Assembly: GCA_036394315.1 (NCBI GenBank) | Contig: DASWFI010000044.1 | Span: 1 to 34,327 of the forward strand | Source of the DNA: DASWFI01 sp036394315 | GTDB lineage: Bacteria; Patescibacteriota; Doudnabacteria; UBA920; O2-02-FULL-48-8 | DNA: 34,327 nt | Direction of reading: 5' to 3' | Shown: positions 13,920 through 22,780 of the stretch, piece after piece | Position numbering within the stretch: the stretch's first letter is position 1 | How the letters are laid out: every line of letters begins with the position of its first letter | Program-made: the position numbers and the translations under genes | The notes under the pieces: model-generated | Databases searched by the model: none | The model's input: the letters and a program-made list of their open reading frames with translations, nothing else | Told to the model about the DNA's origin: nothing

Positions 13920-15164
13920 ATGCCTATGAAAAAAATATCTAGGTGGATAGCTGCGTCTGCGGCTTTGGGATTGGGCATAAGCTTATTCGCAGCACAATCG
14001 GTGTTCGGTGCAGCTCTCACTTATAGTAACGACACGACAATCACGTTGACATCGCCGGCGATTAACCTGATTATTGAAGCGCCTTCTTCAGCTACTTCAG
14101 TCACCATAAATACGGGGACATTGGTGGCAACGGTCCCTTCCGGGTCATCGTTCCGCGTCCGTTCGACGGCGCGCGCAGTACTCATGACCGGACAGTCTAG
14201 TTCTTCAACCGTTACCACAACTTGTAATTCGGGCACGTCGTTGGCTGTACTCTCCGCAAACGCCGTTGAAACTATAACAGTCACGCCGGACAGCGCCGCT
14301 TGTAGCGGCGGCGGCGGCGGAGCGAATCCTTCTCCAAGTCCATCACCGTCACCATCTCCAAGCCCAAGTCCGTCACCCTCTCCCACACCAACACCGACCC
14401 CAAGCCCAAGTCCGACCCCGACCCCCACTCCTACCCCAAGTCCGTCACCTATTGGAGCTCACCTTAACGGAACCTTGATTAATGATAATGGGACATTTTA
14501 TCTGATTCGGGGCGGCAAGAAAATAGGTTTCCGCGACCCGAAAGAATACCAATCCTATGGTTATAACTTTAGCCAAGGAGTAAGGGCCACAGATGCCGAC
14601 CGGGCGCTCCCTGCTGACTCATCCGTGGCCAAGGCCATGGCAGGGACTTTAGTGATAGACGCATCAGATGGCCGGACGGTATATATGATCGGTACTGACA
14701 GCACCAAGCGTGGATTCACATCCGCCACGGTGTTTAAGACCTTGGGTTATAAGTTCACGGGCTTACTTAAGATCAACCTGTCCGATTACCAGGCTGGCCC
14801 TGCCATTGGTTCTTCAACAGACCCGCACCCAGACGGAAGCTTAGTCTTAGATGGCAAGACCATCTGGTGGATAATGGGCAATCAACGCTCCGGTTTTGAA
14901 TCCATGGCCGTGTTTAACACCTATGGGTTCAGCCTCAAGCGCTTAGTTAAAGCCAATGCAAGCGACCTTAGTCTATCTCAAGGGGCGATCGTTAAACTCC
15001 GCGATGGGACGCTTGTTAATGATAGCGGGACTTACTACCTTATCTCTGACGGCAATAAATTGCAATTTGCTTCTGCAGCCGATTTGACCGCAAGAGGTTA
15101 CAATCTTCCAAACGTAATTAATGCCTCGTTGTCGGCCTATACCTTAGGTGGCAATGTGCAATAG
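13920..15164 (+). CDS. Secreted protein: beta domain, Pro-Ser/Thr linker and four surface-repeat modules
   Basis: The start is ATG 13920, with ATG 13926 possible; neither has a Shine-Dalgarno. A signal peptide (to about residue 30) is followed by an approximately 100-residue domain with two Cys (at about 102 and 128), then a linker of PS and PT dipeptides (about residues 137-176). Four modules follow with YLIRGGKKIGFRD / VYMI..KRGFTS / IWWIMGNQRSGFES / YYLISDGNKLQFAS and GYNFSQ, GYKFTG, GFSLKR, GYNLPN ends. These are the same modules as the three at the N-terminus of the 1359-residue protein. Repeat number and place differ: C-terminal here, N-terminal there. A shared cell-surface attachment module is the likely reason. 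It is probably extracellular, with the modules near the cell wall and the linker as spacer. Confidence 0.8.
   Translation: MPMKKISRWIAASAALGLGISLFAAQSVFGAALTYSNDTTITLTSPAINLIIEAPSSATSVTINTGTLVATVPSGSSFRVRSTARAVLMTGQSSSSTVTTTCNSGTSLAVLSANAVETITVTPDSAACSGGGGGANPSPSPSPSPSPSPSPSPSPTPTPTPSPSPTPTPTPTPSPSPIGAHLNGTLINDNGTFYLIRGGKKIGFRDPKEYQSYGYNFSQGVRATDADRALPADSSVAKAMAGTLVIDASDGRTVYMIGTDSTKRGFTSATVFKTLGYKFTGLLKINLSDYQAGPAIGSSTDPHPDGSLVLDGKTIWWIMGNQRSGFESMAVFNTYGFSLKRLVKANASDLSLSQGAIVKLRDGTLVNDSGTYYLISDGNKLQFASAADLTARGYNLPNVINASLSAYTLGGNVQ
14325..14455 (+). repeat. Low-complexity Pro-Ser/Pro-Thr coding repeat
   Basis: Imperfect hexamer-like repeats of the type CCAAGTCC and CCGTCACC encode the PS/PT linker. 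Such tracts change length easily by slippage and may vary between strains. Confidence 0.8.
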
Positions 15165-15189
15165 CAAAAATCAACCTAACACGAGTTGT

Positions 15190-15224
15190 CCAAATCGCCT
15201 CAACATCCAGTTGGGGTGATTTGG
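15190..15224 (+). terminator. Terminator-like hairpin after the 414-residue gene
   Basis: CCAAATCGCCTCAAC pairs with GTTGGGGTGATTTGG around ATCCA, with two wobbles. A T-tract is weak. Confidence 0.65.
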
Positions 15225-15291
15225 TGCGTGGTAATTCAAATGGCGTTAATAAACCAGTTTGATTTTCCGTATAGTTTAATGATATTTATGT

Positions 15292-15297
15292 TATAAT
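15292..15297 (+). promoter_or_regulatory. -10 box upstream of the propeller-like gene
   Basis: TATAAT lies 22 bases before the ATG at 15319, with AT-rich sequence upstream. No good -35 box is found at standard spacing. Confidence 0.4.
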
Positions 15298-15318
15298 AAA
15301 CACGAGAATTTTCCGCGA

Positions 15319-17070
15319 ATGAAACAGAAAAATTCCGATAAGCTGCAATTCAATCTTATTATGAGTGTAACAGGGTTACTTGTTGTCGTTTTTTTATTGG
15401 TATCTTTTTTTCCGCAACCAGTCCACAAACAAAAAGTTTTGGGTATAAACATCGCCTGCGACATAAGCTGGAATAACTCGGAACTTTGCCCCAAACCTAA
15501 GACTCCGGATGTGCCAAAGGCAGGAAAGAGCATTTTAGATCCGGTCTTCGGCACCACGATAGTGCGCGTGACCGATCCCTCGCTTGCGGCCAAGGGCGCG
15601 CACGTTAATTCCAATTCGTTCGGGCGCGAATTCAACGCCGACAGCACCATGTTTTTTGTACATTACAACGACGGGACTTCTCATGTTTTTTCCAATAACT
15701 CCGGAGTGACTGCGGATTTGGGCAAGTTACCTTCTGACGTAAATAACTATGACGGGGCGATTTGGGATCCTAATAATAAAAATGTTTTTTACGCCATCGC
15801 CAATGATTCTTTCGGGGGTGTCTGGAAATTCGAGATCACTAAACCAAAACCGCTTATAATAAATAAAAATCCGTTTGTAATCTTTGACCAGATGTCCAAG
15901 CTGGACAATCTTTTGCAGGTCAGCCGGGACGGCAATACTTTTTTGGCTGGCGGAATGCGCGACCCTGATGCCGGCGGGTTTGATACCATCGCCTTGTTTA
16001 GTCGTGTAAGCGGCCGTATTATGAGCTTTAACACTCTATCAAAACTCAACAACCACACTGTGGATGATTATATCTTAGATGACAGTGGCAGATACGTAAT
16101 CATGGCCGTCACGCCTTTGGATACCACACAATATGATGATCCCGGTACTTTGGCTCCTGACCTTTGGTATATTTGGGACTGGCAGAAAGATAAGCTGGAC
16201 GCGGTCCAAAATGATGACAACGACGCATACAGCAGATCTGTGACCTACAGCGACGACCACGTTTACAGTTTTTATAATTCCGGTTTAGTGGACATAAGCC
16301 TAATTAAGCCGCACGACGGCACGGGCGTATTGGATTATCCCTTAAGCAAGGATAAGCAGGATCCCTATGAGAACTCAAGTTTAACCCGGACGTACAATAA
16401 TACTTTTTTCCAGGATTTTTATATTACTGATTACCTGGACTCTAAATACTCATTGACAAAGACCATGAACAATATTTACCGAATCGATAAGTACATGGCC
16501 CAGGCCAGCACCAATTACGATTTACCCGCCTATTTTCGCTTCAAATATAAAGATATAACCCAGGTCGACGGCATGCCCAAAACCTATGGGCAATGGTTTT
16601 ATTCTGCGAAAGATGACGCGATATATATCCGTTTTCCCCAAGATTATGATAATTTCCAGAATTCCAATCTTTATGTATTTGAATGGAGGCCGATGATGGA
16701 AGAGATTGTCCAGGTGCTTAAAAAAACAGACGGAACGTTCGCGTACAGAAGGCTTGCCCACCATCGCATGTATTATGATTCAAATTTAGGGATTACCCCG
16801 CAAATTCAGGCTGATCCCACGGGTTCCTATGTACTATTCAACAGCAACTGGGATGGCACCTTAACTAATAATGATGATTCTTCAAGGACTGATGTATTTA
16901 TGCTTGTGGTTCCGCCGCTTGAACCGAAGAAACCTGTAGAGGAAATCCCGTTGCCAAATCCGGACCAGGTTAACCCCAAGCCACCGCCACCACCGGTTGT
17001 GGTTCCTCCTCCGGCAAATCCTACGCAGCAATATAAGGGTAAAAAACCGGTCAAGTTAAAAGGCAAATAA
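15319..17070 (+). CDS. Membrane-anchored exoprotein with beta-propeller-like repeats
   Basis: The 583-residue product has one N-terminal transmembrane helix (about residues 14-31, IMSVTGLLVVVFLLVSFF) and then a long extracytoplasmic part. Repeated strands with DPN/DSG/DPTGSYVLFNSNWDG turns (for example EFNADSTMFFVHYNDGTSHVFS, in shape) are typical of propellers built from TolB/WD40-like blades. The region 550-583 is Pro-rich (NPDQVNPKPPPPPVVVPPPA) and ends in a basic tail (YKGKKPVKLKGK). Two Cys are close to the membrane (residues about 47 and 56). No catalytic site is clear, and a sugar-binding or scaffold role is as likely as a lyase-like one. The gene is monocistronic. Confidence 0.7.
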   Translation: MKQKNSDKLQFNLIMSVTGLLVVVFLLVSFFPQPVHKQKVLGINIACDISWNNSELCPKPKTPDVPKAGKSILDPVFGTTIVRVTDPSLAAKGAHVNSNSFGREFNADSTMFFVHYNDGTSHVFSNNSGVTADLGKLPSDVNNYDGAIWDPNNKNVFYAIANDSFGGVWKFEITKPKPLIINKNPFVIFDQMSKLDNLLQVSRDGNTFLAGGMRDPDAGGFDTIALFSRVSGRIMSFNTLSKLNNHTVDDYILDDSGRYVIMAVTPLDTTQYDDPGTLAPDLWYIWDWQKDKLDAVQNDDNDAYSRSVTYSDDHVYSFYNSGLVDISLIKPHDGTGVLDYPLSKDKQDPYENSSLTRTYNNTFFQDFYITDYLDSKYSLTKTMNNIYRIDKYMAQASTNYDLPAYFRFKYKDITQVDGMPKTYGQWFYSAKDDAIYIRFPQDYDNFQNSNLYVFEWRPMMEEIVQVLKKTDGTFAYRRLAHHRMYYDSNLGITPQIQADPTGSYVLFNSNWDGTLTNNDDSSRTDVFMLVVPPLEPKKPVEEIPLPNPDQVNPKPPPPPVVVPPPANPTQQYKGKKPVKLKGK

Positions 17071-17146
17071 TCAGGAACTTGCATGGGATTTTAATATCGG
17101 TTAAAATATTACCTGTGTCTTAGAAGTAATAAAATGAAGTTCTGAT

Positions 17147-17165
17147 CTGAATTTTTGAAATTCAG
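17147..17165 (+). promoter_or_regulatory. Small perfect hairpin in the leader of the TPR gene
   Basis: CTGAATTT pairs with AAATTCAG around TTG, 35 bases before the start codon. Confidence 0.35.
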
Positions 17166-17199
17166 AATTTCGATTTCTATTTATAAGGAATAAGTTTTT

Positions 17200-17871
17200 A
17201 TGGAAAAAAAATTTCAGTACCTCGTGGCTCTTTTGATAGCCCTTGTTTTAATCGGTCTAGGGATTGCCTATAGTAAAAAACATAAACAAAAAACTCCTGT
17301 TAATCCTGCTCTTTCTGCCGAACAAAATCAGCAGTTTAACGATAAAGTCAGCCAGCTGATGAAAATTGTCAAAGACCCCAAGAGCACCAAAGCGGATGTG
17401 GAAGGCGCCTGGTTGGGCATCGGCATTTATTATGAAAGTCTGGGACAAATGGATAAGGAAAAGGAGGCGTTTTTGAAGGCCGCCGAAACTGACCCCAATT
17501 CTTATCTGCCGTGGAGCAATTTGGCCACCCTTTATGTTAATACGAAACAGTATGATAAGGCTGCCGAAGCATTTCAGAAGGGCCTCTCCATTAACGATAC
17601 CGACTCGCAGTTCTGGTTGAAGTGGATTAGCTTTAACCGTTACCAGCTGCAGCAAGGGGATGGGACAATTCGCCGGTTATTTAACGATTCATACAAAGCC
17701 ACAAACAACAACGATCTGCTTTTACGCCAGGGCGCAAGTTATTTGGAGGAGACGGGAGACATGCCCGGCGCTATCGCCGCCTGGCAGTTTATATTGAAAC
17801 AAAATCCTAAGGATGCTGCGATAAAGGCCAAAATTTTAGACCTTCAAAAGAAACTCAAGCCGAAAAAATAA
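17200..17871 (+). CDS. Membrane-anchored TPR protein (223 aa)
   Basis: A helix near residues 7-24 (YLVALLIALVLIGLGIAYS) anchors the protein. A basic stretch (KKHKQKTP) then leads to at least three tetratricopeptide repeats: about residues 68-100 (WLGIGIYYESLGQ...AFLKAAETDPN), 103-135 (LATLYVNTKQYDKAAEAFQKGL) and 172-205 (GASYLEETGDMPGAIAAW). TPRs bind proteins and often scaffold envelope machinery. AAGGAA at about 17184-17189 is a weak ribosome site. It precedes the pilus operon but has its own terminator, so it is a separate unit. PilF/PilW-like pilotin function is possible but the basis is location only. Confidence 0.85.
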   Translation: MEKKFQYLVALLIALVLIGLGIAYSKKHKQKTPVNPALSAEQNQQFNDKVSQLMKIVKDPKSTKADVEGAWLGIGIYYESLGQMDKEKEAFLKAAETDPNSYLPWSNLATLYVNTKQYDKAAEAFQKGLSINDTDSQFWLKWISFNRYQLQQGDGTIRRLFNDSYKATNNNDLLLRQGASYLEETGDMPGAIAAWQFILKQNPKDAAIKAKILDLQKKLKPKK

Positions 17872-17881
17872 TATAGCAATT

Positions 17882-17913
17882 AAAAACTGCTTCGGTTTTG
17901 AAGCGGTTTTTTA
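17882..17913 (+). terminator. Terminator of the TPR gene
   Basis: AAAACTGCTTC pairs with GAAGCGGTTTT around GGTTTT, with a T-run. Confidence 0.9.
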
Positions 17914-17943
17914 GTGGAAGATTATTTTCGTTATGGTCAAACA

Positions 17944-18010
17944 AAATCCGCCTGGTTAATGGTGGATTTGCAAGAGAGATAAACTGGACTCTCTCTAGAG
18001 GGAGAGAGTT
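17944..18010 (+). other. Two hairpins upstream of the pilus promoter
   Basis: AAATCCGCC pairs with GGTGGATTT (17945-17969), and ACTCTCTC pairs with GAGAGAGT (17988-18009). They are upstream of the promoter at 18057, so not in the pil mRNA from that start. Confidence 0.4.
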
Positions 18011-18056
18011 AAGAGGAATGATTCAAAGGACGTTTTTTGTTATATGAAGCTGGTTT

Positions 18057-18085
18057 TTGACAAACAATGAAGATTTAGTTATAAT
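18057..18085 (+). promoter_or_regulatory. Consensus promoter of the pilus operon
   Basis: TTGACA (18057-18062), 17 bases, TATAAT (18080-18085). The pilB ATG is 45 bases downstream of the -10 box. Confidence 0.85.
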
Positions 18086-18130
18086 AAGCCCAAGTTTGAA
18101 ATCCTCAGAAATCAAAAACACTAATAAAAA

Positions 18131-19882
18131 ATGGCATTTAATCCTAGTGATCTAAAACGCGCATTGGTGGGCAAAAAAATCATGACCACTGCCAATTGGG
18201 AGGAACTGGTGGTGGAAGCGAAAGCGAAAAAGCAGCCGGTAGAGGATCTTTTAGTTGACAAAAAAATCGTGGATGAAGAAAAACTGGCTTCCATCGCCGC
18301 TGGTTTTTATGATGCCCAATATGTAGATTTGAAAAAACTTGGTGAACTTAAAAAAGATATTTTGTTATTGGTTCCAGAACCTATAGCGCGACGACACCAG
18401 GTCATTGCCTTCGGGCGAGAGGGTAAAAAACTTAATCTGGGCATGTCTGACCCGGATGATTTGCAAACCCGCGACGCGATTAAGAAAAAAACCGATCTTG
18501 AAGTAATGCCTTTTTTGATCAGCAAAGGTTCATTGGAATATGGTTTGAAACAATACCATACTAGTTTGGAAGCGGAATTTGCCAAAATTGTTTCCAAGCA
18601 GGAAAAAGAAGAGGATAAAGATAAAGACGCATCAGTCGCTGACAAGCTTAAGGAAATGGCGGAAGAAATTCCAGTTGTGCGCGTAGTGGATACGCTTTTA
18701 GAATACGCAATTTTCGAAAAAGCCTCTGATATACATATTGAGCCAGAAGAAAAACAAGTGATTGTTCGGTACCGTATTGACGGCGTACTGCATGATGTCA
18801 TGACTTTGCCGAAAGTGATTCAACCAGCACTCATCGCACGTATCAAGGTTATCAGCAACCTTAAGATCGACGAGCACCGTCTGCCGCAAGACGGCCGGTT
18901 TAAAGTTCAAAAAGACAGCTATAATATTTCTTTTCGTGTTTCCACAATTCCCGTATTCGACGGTGAGAAAGTGGTTATGCGTCTTTTGGATGAATCAGCC
19001 AAAGCCATGACTTTGGAAGAGTTGGGATTTATTCATCGCAATTACGAATACATCATGCGCAATGTCAAAAAACCCCATGGCGCACTTTTAGTAACTGGTC
19101 CTACCGGCAGTGGAAAATCCACGACATTATACTCAGTTTTGTCCATGTTGAATACCAAAAGCGTAAATATTTCCACGATCGAGGATCCAATAGAATACCA
19201 TTTGGAAGGAATTAACCAAATGCAGGTCAATCCCAAGATTGGTCTGACATTTGCCATGGGACTGCGCGCATTATTGCGGCAAGATCCCAACGTTATCATG
19301 ATCGGTGAAATCCGCGACGCTGAAACCGCGGAAGAAGCAGTTCACGCCGCGTTAACTGGGCATATCGTGCTTTCCACTATTCACACTAACAATGCCGCCG
19401 GAGCCTTGCCCAGGCTCCTTGATATCGGAGTTGAGCCGTATTTGATCGCTTCCACTGTAAATGCCGTGGTCGGCCAGCGTCTCACCCGGAGTATTTGCCA
19501 GGATTGCAAGGAAGAATACAAAATCGACAAGACCTACGAGGAGGATTTGAAGAAAGAATACAACATAGAAGGACTTTTGAAGATTATGAGAGATGAAAAA
19601 TTTGTTGCGGCTAAAACCAAAAGCCTGACTGAGCTGACTTTTTATAAGGGCAAGGGCTGCGATAAATGCGGGCATTCCGGGTATCGCGGGCGAAAAGGAA
19701 TTTATGAAGTCATGGAAGTCAGTGTGCCGATTCAGGAGTTGATAATGAAGCAGGCCCCGACCAGTCAGATTCAAGATAAGGCGATTGAGGAAGGGATGAT
19801 TATGATGTGGCAGGATGGTTTTATTAAATGCACTCAGGGCCAAACCACTATAGAAGAAGTGGTGAGAGTCAGTAAAGAATAA
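18131..19882 (+). CDS. pilB: Type IV pilus extension ATPase PilB (GspE family)
   Basis: The 583-residue protein has an N-terminal MshEN/GspE domain (about 1-150) and the C-terminal secretion ATPase domain. Walker A is GPTGSGKST at 323-331 with Lys329. The Asp box/Walker B region is VIMIGEIRDAETAEEA with Glu393, and GHIVLSTIHTNNAAGALPRL is the histidine box. The four-Cys zinc site is C456/C459 (CQDC) and C510/C513 (CDKC). It powers pilin polymerisation at the cytoplasmic face of the inner membrane, with PilC. The start is ATG 18131. A retraction ATPase PilT is not found in this window. Confidence 0.95.
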   Translation: MAFNPSDLKRALVGKKIMTTANWEELVVEAKAKKQPVEDLLVDKKIVDEEKLASIAAGFYDAQYVDLKKLGELKKDILLLVPEPIARRHQVIAFGREGKKLNLGMSDPDDLQTRDAIKKKTDLEVMPFLISKGSLEYGLKQYHTSLEAEFAKIVSKQEKEEDKDKDASVADKLKEMAEEIPVVRVVDTLLEYAIFEKASDIHIEPEEKQVIVRYRIDGVLHDVMTLPKVIQPALIARIKVISNLKIDEHRLPQDGRFKVQKDSYNISFRVSTIPVFDGEKVVMRLLDESAKAMTLEELGFIHRNYEYIMRNVKKPHGALLVTGPTGSGKSTTLYSVLSMLNTKSVNISTIEDPIEYHLEGINQMQVNPKIGLTFAMGLRALLRQDPNVIMIGEIRDAETAEEAVHAALTGHIVLSTIHTNNAAGALPRLLDIGVEPYLIASTVNAVVGQRLTRSICQDCKEEYKIDKTYEEDLKKEYNIEGLLKIMRDEKFVAAKTKSLTELTFYKGKGCDKCGHSGYRGRKGIYEVMEVSVPIQELIMKQAPTSQIQDKAIEEGMIMMWQDGFIKCTQGQTTIEEVVRVSKE

Positions 19883-19883
19883 T

Positions 19884-21098
19884 ATGACAGATTTTGCTTA
19901 CGTAGCCAGAAACAAAGCGGGAGTGGTTGAAAAAAGCGTCATGTCCGCCATGAATGAGCGAGCCGTGGCTGAAGCGCTGCGGGCGCAGGGTTTGCTGCCG
20001 ACTTTGATCAAGCCAGTGGGCCGGGCAATTGATATCAACGCCATTTTTAACGCTATCCGCTCTATAAAGCTCTTAGATAAAATAACTTTTATCAAAAATT
20101 TAAGCGTGATGATTAAAGCGGGTTTGCCGGTTTCCCGGGCTCTGAGGATTTTGACGGCCCAAACTCCTAATCCGAGGTTTGCGAAAATTATCGCGGACAT
20201 ATCCCGCCAGCTCGAAGGCGGCACGTCATTGGCTGATGCCATGCTCAAACATCCAAAGACTTTTTCCTCAATTTTTATAAGCATGGTCAGAGTTGGTGAA
20301 ATGTCCGGCAACCTCGAACAAAATTTAAGCTACTTAGCCGAACAGATGCAGCGGGATTATGATCTGATGTCCAAGGCCCGGGGCGCCATGACCTACCCAA
20401 TTATTATTATGGTGGCCTTGGGCATTGTCGGATTTTTGATGTTTACTTTGGTGCTTCCCAAACTGACTTCGACCTTCGTGGACTTGCATGTGCAATTGCC
20501 GTTTATGACGCGAGTCGTGATCGGGATGGTGGATATTTTTGCGCATTATGGAATACTATTGCTCCTGGGCATGTTTCTTGCGATTTTCGGTTTGCTCTAC
20601 TGGAGAAAAACTGATGGGGGCAAACAAGTCATCCACAAAGCCGTGCTTTACGTCCCGGTTTTCGGGCCCATCGTCATTAAGATAAATTTGGCCAGATTTG
20701 TCCGCGTGTTTTCCTCGCTTATAAAAAGCGGCATGTCCATAGTGGAAGCGTTGGAGGTATCCTCAAACGTGGTCGGGAATATTTATTACCAAAAAGTTAT
20801 CCGGGAAGCCGCTGCCAAAGTAAAAATCGGATCCCCTCTGACCACGGCTTTTAAAAAAGAACCGAAATTGTTTTCAAACCTCGTGATCCAAATGATGGAA
20901 GTGGGGGAAGAATCAGGAACCACGGATGTCGTGCTTACCGAGGTTGCCAATTTTTACGAAGCTGAAGTGGATCAGACCATGAAGAATCTGTCTTCGATTT
21001 TGGAACCGGTGATTATGATGGTCATCGGCACAGTGGTGGGATTCCTGGCAGTGGCCTTGATTACTCCGATTTACAGCATTACCCAAAGCATTAATTAA
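19884..21098 (+). CDS. pilC: Type IV pilus inner-membrane platform protein PilC
   Basis: The 404-residue protein has two T2SSF domains. The first (about 68-190) includes LSVMIKAGLPVSRALRIL and GGTSLADAMLKHPKTFSSIF, and the second (about 270-395) includes LIKSGMSIVEALEVSS and MEVGEESGT. Hydrophobic helices near 170-195, 220-240 and 375-395 match the family. It recruits PilB and guides pilin subunits from the membrane. The ATG at 19884 lies one base after the pilB stop, implying coupling. Confidence 0.95.
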   Translation: MTDFAYVARNKAGVVEKSVMSAMNERAVAEALRAQGLLPTLIKPVGRAIDINAIFNAIRSIKLLDKITFIKNLSVMIKAGLPVSRALRILTAQTPNPRFAKIIADISRQLEGGTSLADAMLKHPKTFSSIFISMVRVGEMSGNLEQNLSYLAEQMQRDYDLMSKARGAMTYPIIIMVALGIVGFLMFTLVLPKLTSTFVDLHVQLPFMTRVVIGMVDIFAHYGILLLLGMFLAIFGLLYWRKTDGGKQVIHKAVLYVPVFGPIVIKINLARFVRVFSSLIKSGMSIVEALEVSSNVVGNIYYQKVIREAAAKVKIGSPLTTAFKKEPKLFSNLVIQMMEVGEESGTTDVVLTEVANFYEAEVDQTMKNLSSILEPVIMMVIGTVVGFLAVALITPIYSITQSIN

Positions 21099-21101
21099 TT
21101 A

Positions 21102-21110
21102 TGCTATAAT
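21102..21110 (+). promoter_or_regulatory. Possible internal extended -10 promoter before pilM
   Basis: TGC followed by TATAAT forms an extended -10 element 35 bases before pilM. A -35 box is not needed for this class. It would give pilM-N-O expression independent of pilB-C. Confidence 0.4.
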
Positions 21111-21144
21111 AAATGCAAATTAACTGGAAAAACTGAAACAAAAT

Positions 21145-22236
21145 ATGGGACTGTTTGGCGGAACAAAAATTCAGGCGTTTGGTTTGGATATCTCCGACTC
21201 TTCGATCAAAGTCGCGCAGTTAAATTTGCGCGCAGGTCAGCTTCACTCAGCCGTATTTGCCGATGTTCCCCTGCTGGATAAAACCATCAGCAACCACATG
21301 ATCGTCAATCCGGAACGATTGGCAGGAAATATTTTGAAAGCTTACAACAGCGCCCGCAGTATTGATACCAGATTCGTCGTTTGTTCCGTGCCCGAAGCCA
21401 AATCGTTTGTCCGCATTATTCATATTCCGAAGATGGAAGACAAAGAAATCGCCAACGCTATCCCCTTTGAGCTGGAACAGGATATTCCGATTCCAATCGA
21501 CCAGGTTTATCTGGACTGGCAGATTTTGCACGAGCAGCCGGACAGGTTGGATCTTTTAGTCACTGCTTCATCTAAGGATTACATAGACAGTTTGGTGGAG
21601 AGCTTACATATCGCCAAGCTCACGCCGGTTGCCATGGAGATCGGATCGCAAGCCACGGCTCGCGCCTTGATCGGGCCCGAATCTTTAAATAAAAGCGTTT
21701 TGATCGTGGATATGGGTGCTACACAAACCAGTTTTATTATCGTTGACCAGGGAGCGTCGCTTTATACTTCCAGTATTCCCACAGCTGGCAATGCTTTTAC
21801 GGAAAGCGTTGCCCGCAATTTAGGAATTCCTCTGGCCGAGGCGGAAAAGGTAAAAGTTACTCATGGTCTTACTACTTCTCAGGTGGAAAAAGAAGAGGGT
21901 TTACGCCAGGCCATCCTCCCGATTTTGGATAGTATTATTGATGAGATAAAAAATGTCGTTCGATTTTTTGAGGAGCATTCCGACACGCATCATACGATCG
22001 ATACGCTGGTGCTTTGCGGCGGATCTTCCAGGGTTCCGGGACTGATTGAATATGTTTCCACCAGGATTAATTTGGGTTCAGGGAAGAACGCATTAAGTGT
22101 CGTACAGGGCAATCCTTGGTCCAATATCGTTAGTAACCCTGCTAAACAAGCAGCCCCCATGGGACGAGAACAAGCTTTGGGCTATTCCACAGCCGTGGGA
22201 TTGGCTTTGCGAGGAGTTTCTTATGAAGCAGATTAA
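21145..22236 (+). CDS. pilM: Type IV pilus assembly protein PilM
   Basis: The 363-residue protein begins FGGTKIQAFGLDISDSSIKV, the ATPase phosphate-1 motif of the actin-like PilM fold, with VLIVDMGATQTSFIIVDQG as phosphate-2 and LVLCGGSSRVPGLIEYVS as the adenosine motif. PilM binds PilN's cytoplasmic N-terminal segment (INLLP) and couples the ATPase core to the membrane complex. The conserved INLLP motif is present in the next gene. The end of pilM overlaps pilN by 14 bases. Confidence 0.93.
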   Translation: MGLFGGTKIQAFGLDISDSSIKVAQLNLRAGQLHSAVFADVPLLDKTISNHMIVNPERLAGNILKAYNSARSIDTRFVVCSVPEAKSFVRIIHIPKMEDKEIANAIPFELEQDIPIPIDQVYLDWQILHEQPDRLDLLVTASSKDYIDSLVESLHIAKLTPVAMEIGSQATARALIGPESLNKSVLIVDMGATQTSFIIVDQGASLYTSSIPTAGNAFTESVARNLGIPLAEAEKVKVTHGLTTSQVEKEEGLRQAILPILDSIIDEIKNVVRFFEEHSDTHHTIDTLVLCGGSSRVPGLIEYVSTRINLGSGKNALSVVQGNPWSNIVSNPAKQAAPMGREQALGYSTAVGLALRGVSYEAD

Positions 22237-22780
22237 TTTACTTCCGGCAATTGAACAGCGGGAATTAAAACTTCAGTTTTTCGCCCGAAGACTGTCGAAC
22301 TTTTGGTTTTGGGTCATCGGTAGTGTGATAATTTTCTTTCTTTTGGCTCTGGCCACCAGATTTTATATGGAAGGCATGATCAAAGATACGGAAACCCTGA
22401 TCGCACAGGATAAAAGTTTACTGGACTCTTCTGATTATAAGGATTTGCAGAATCAGATCTTACTGCTTAATAAAAATATTAAAGAAATAAAAAATCTCCG
22501 AGCCCAGCATTATTATTGGTCAGGTGCTTTGGTTCAGCTTAGCAACTTAATACCTCCTGACATGCAACTGAATCAAATGACGTTTGACCGCGCCACGGCT
22601 AAAATAGTAATTGCCGGCCAAGCCAAGACTCGCGAAAGCGTGATCGCACTTTGGGCGAATGTTATCAAATCCGATTATTTTAATAACATAAATTTTCCTT
22701 TGACCAATTTACAACAAGCCAAAAATTTGGATTTTACCTATACTTTTTACGTAAAACCTGAAAAATTTAAAATCGAATGA
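22223..22780 (+). CDS. pilN: Type IV pilus assembly protein PilN
   Basis: ATG 22223 is the correct start: GAGGAG lies at 22210-22215 and the product opens MKQINLLPAIEQRE, whose INLLP binds PilM. The frame is open back to 22097 but that part is pilM. The 185-residue protein has a single transmembrane helix (about residues 26-46) and a periplasmic coiled-coil/ferredoxin-like domain (VQLSNLIPPDMQLNQMTFD). It forms a heterodimer with PilO. Overlap with both neighbours indicates tight coupling. Confidence 0.9.
   Translation: MKQINLLPAIEQRELKLQFFARRLSNFWFWVIGSVIIFFLLALATRFYMEGMIKDTETLIAQDKSLLDSSDYKDLQNQILLLNKNIKEIKNLRAQHYYWSGALVQLSNLIPPDMQLNQMTFDRATAKIVIAGQAKTRESVIALWANVIKSDYFNNINFPLTNLQQAKNLDFTYTFYVKPEKFKIE

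Noticed and set aside
14325..14455. Regular short repeats resembling a CRISPR array
   Set aside because: The units are 6-12 bases, in frame, and code for Pro-Ser/Pro-Thr. There are no spacers of constant length and no cas genes.
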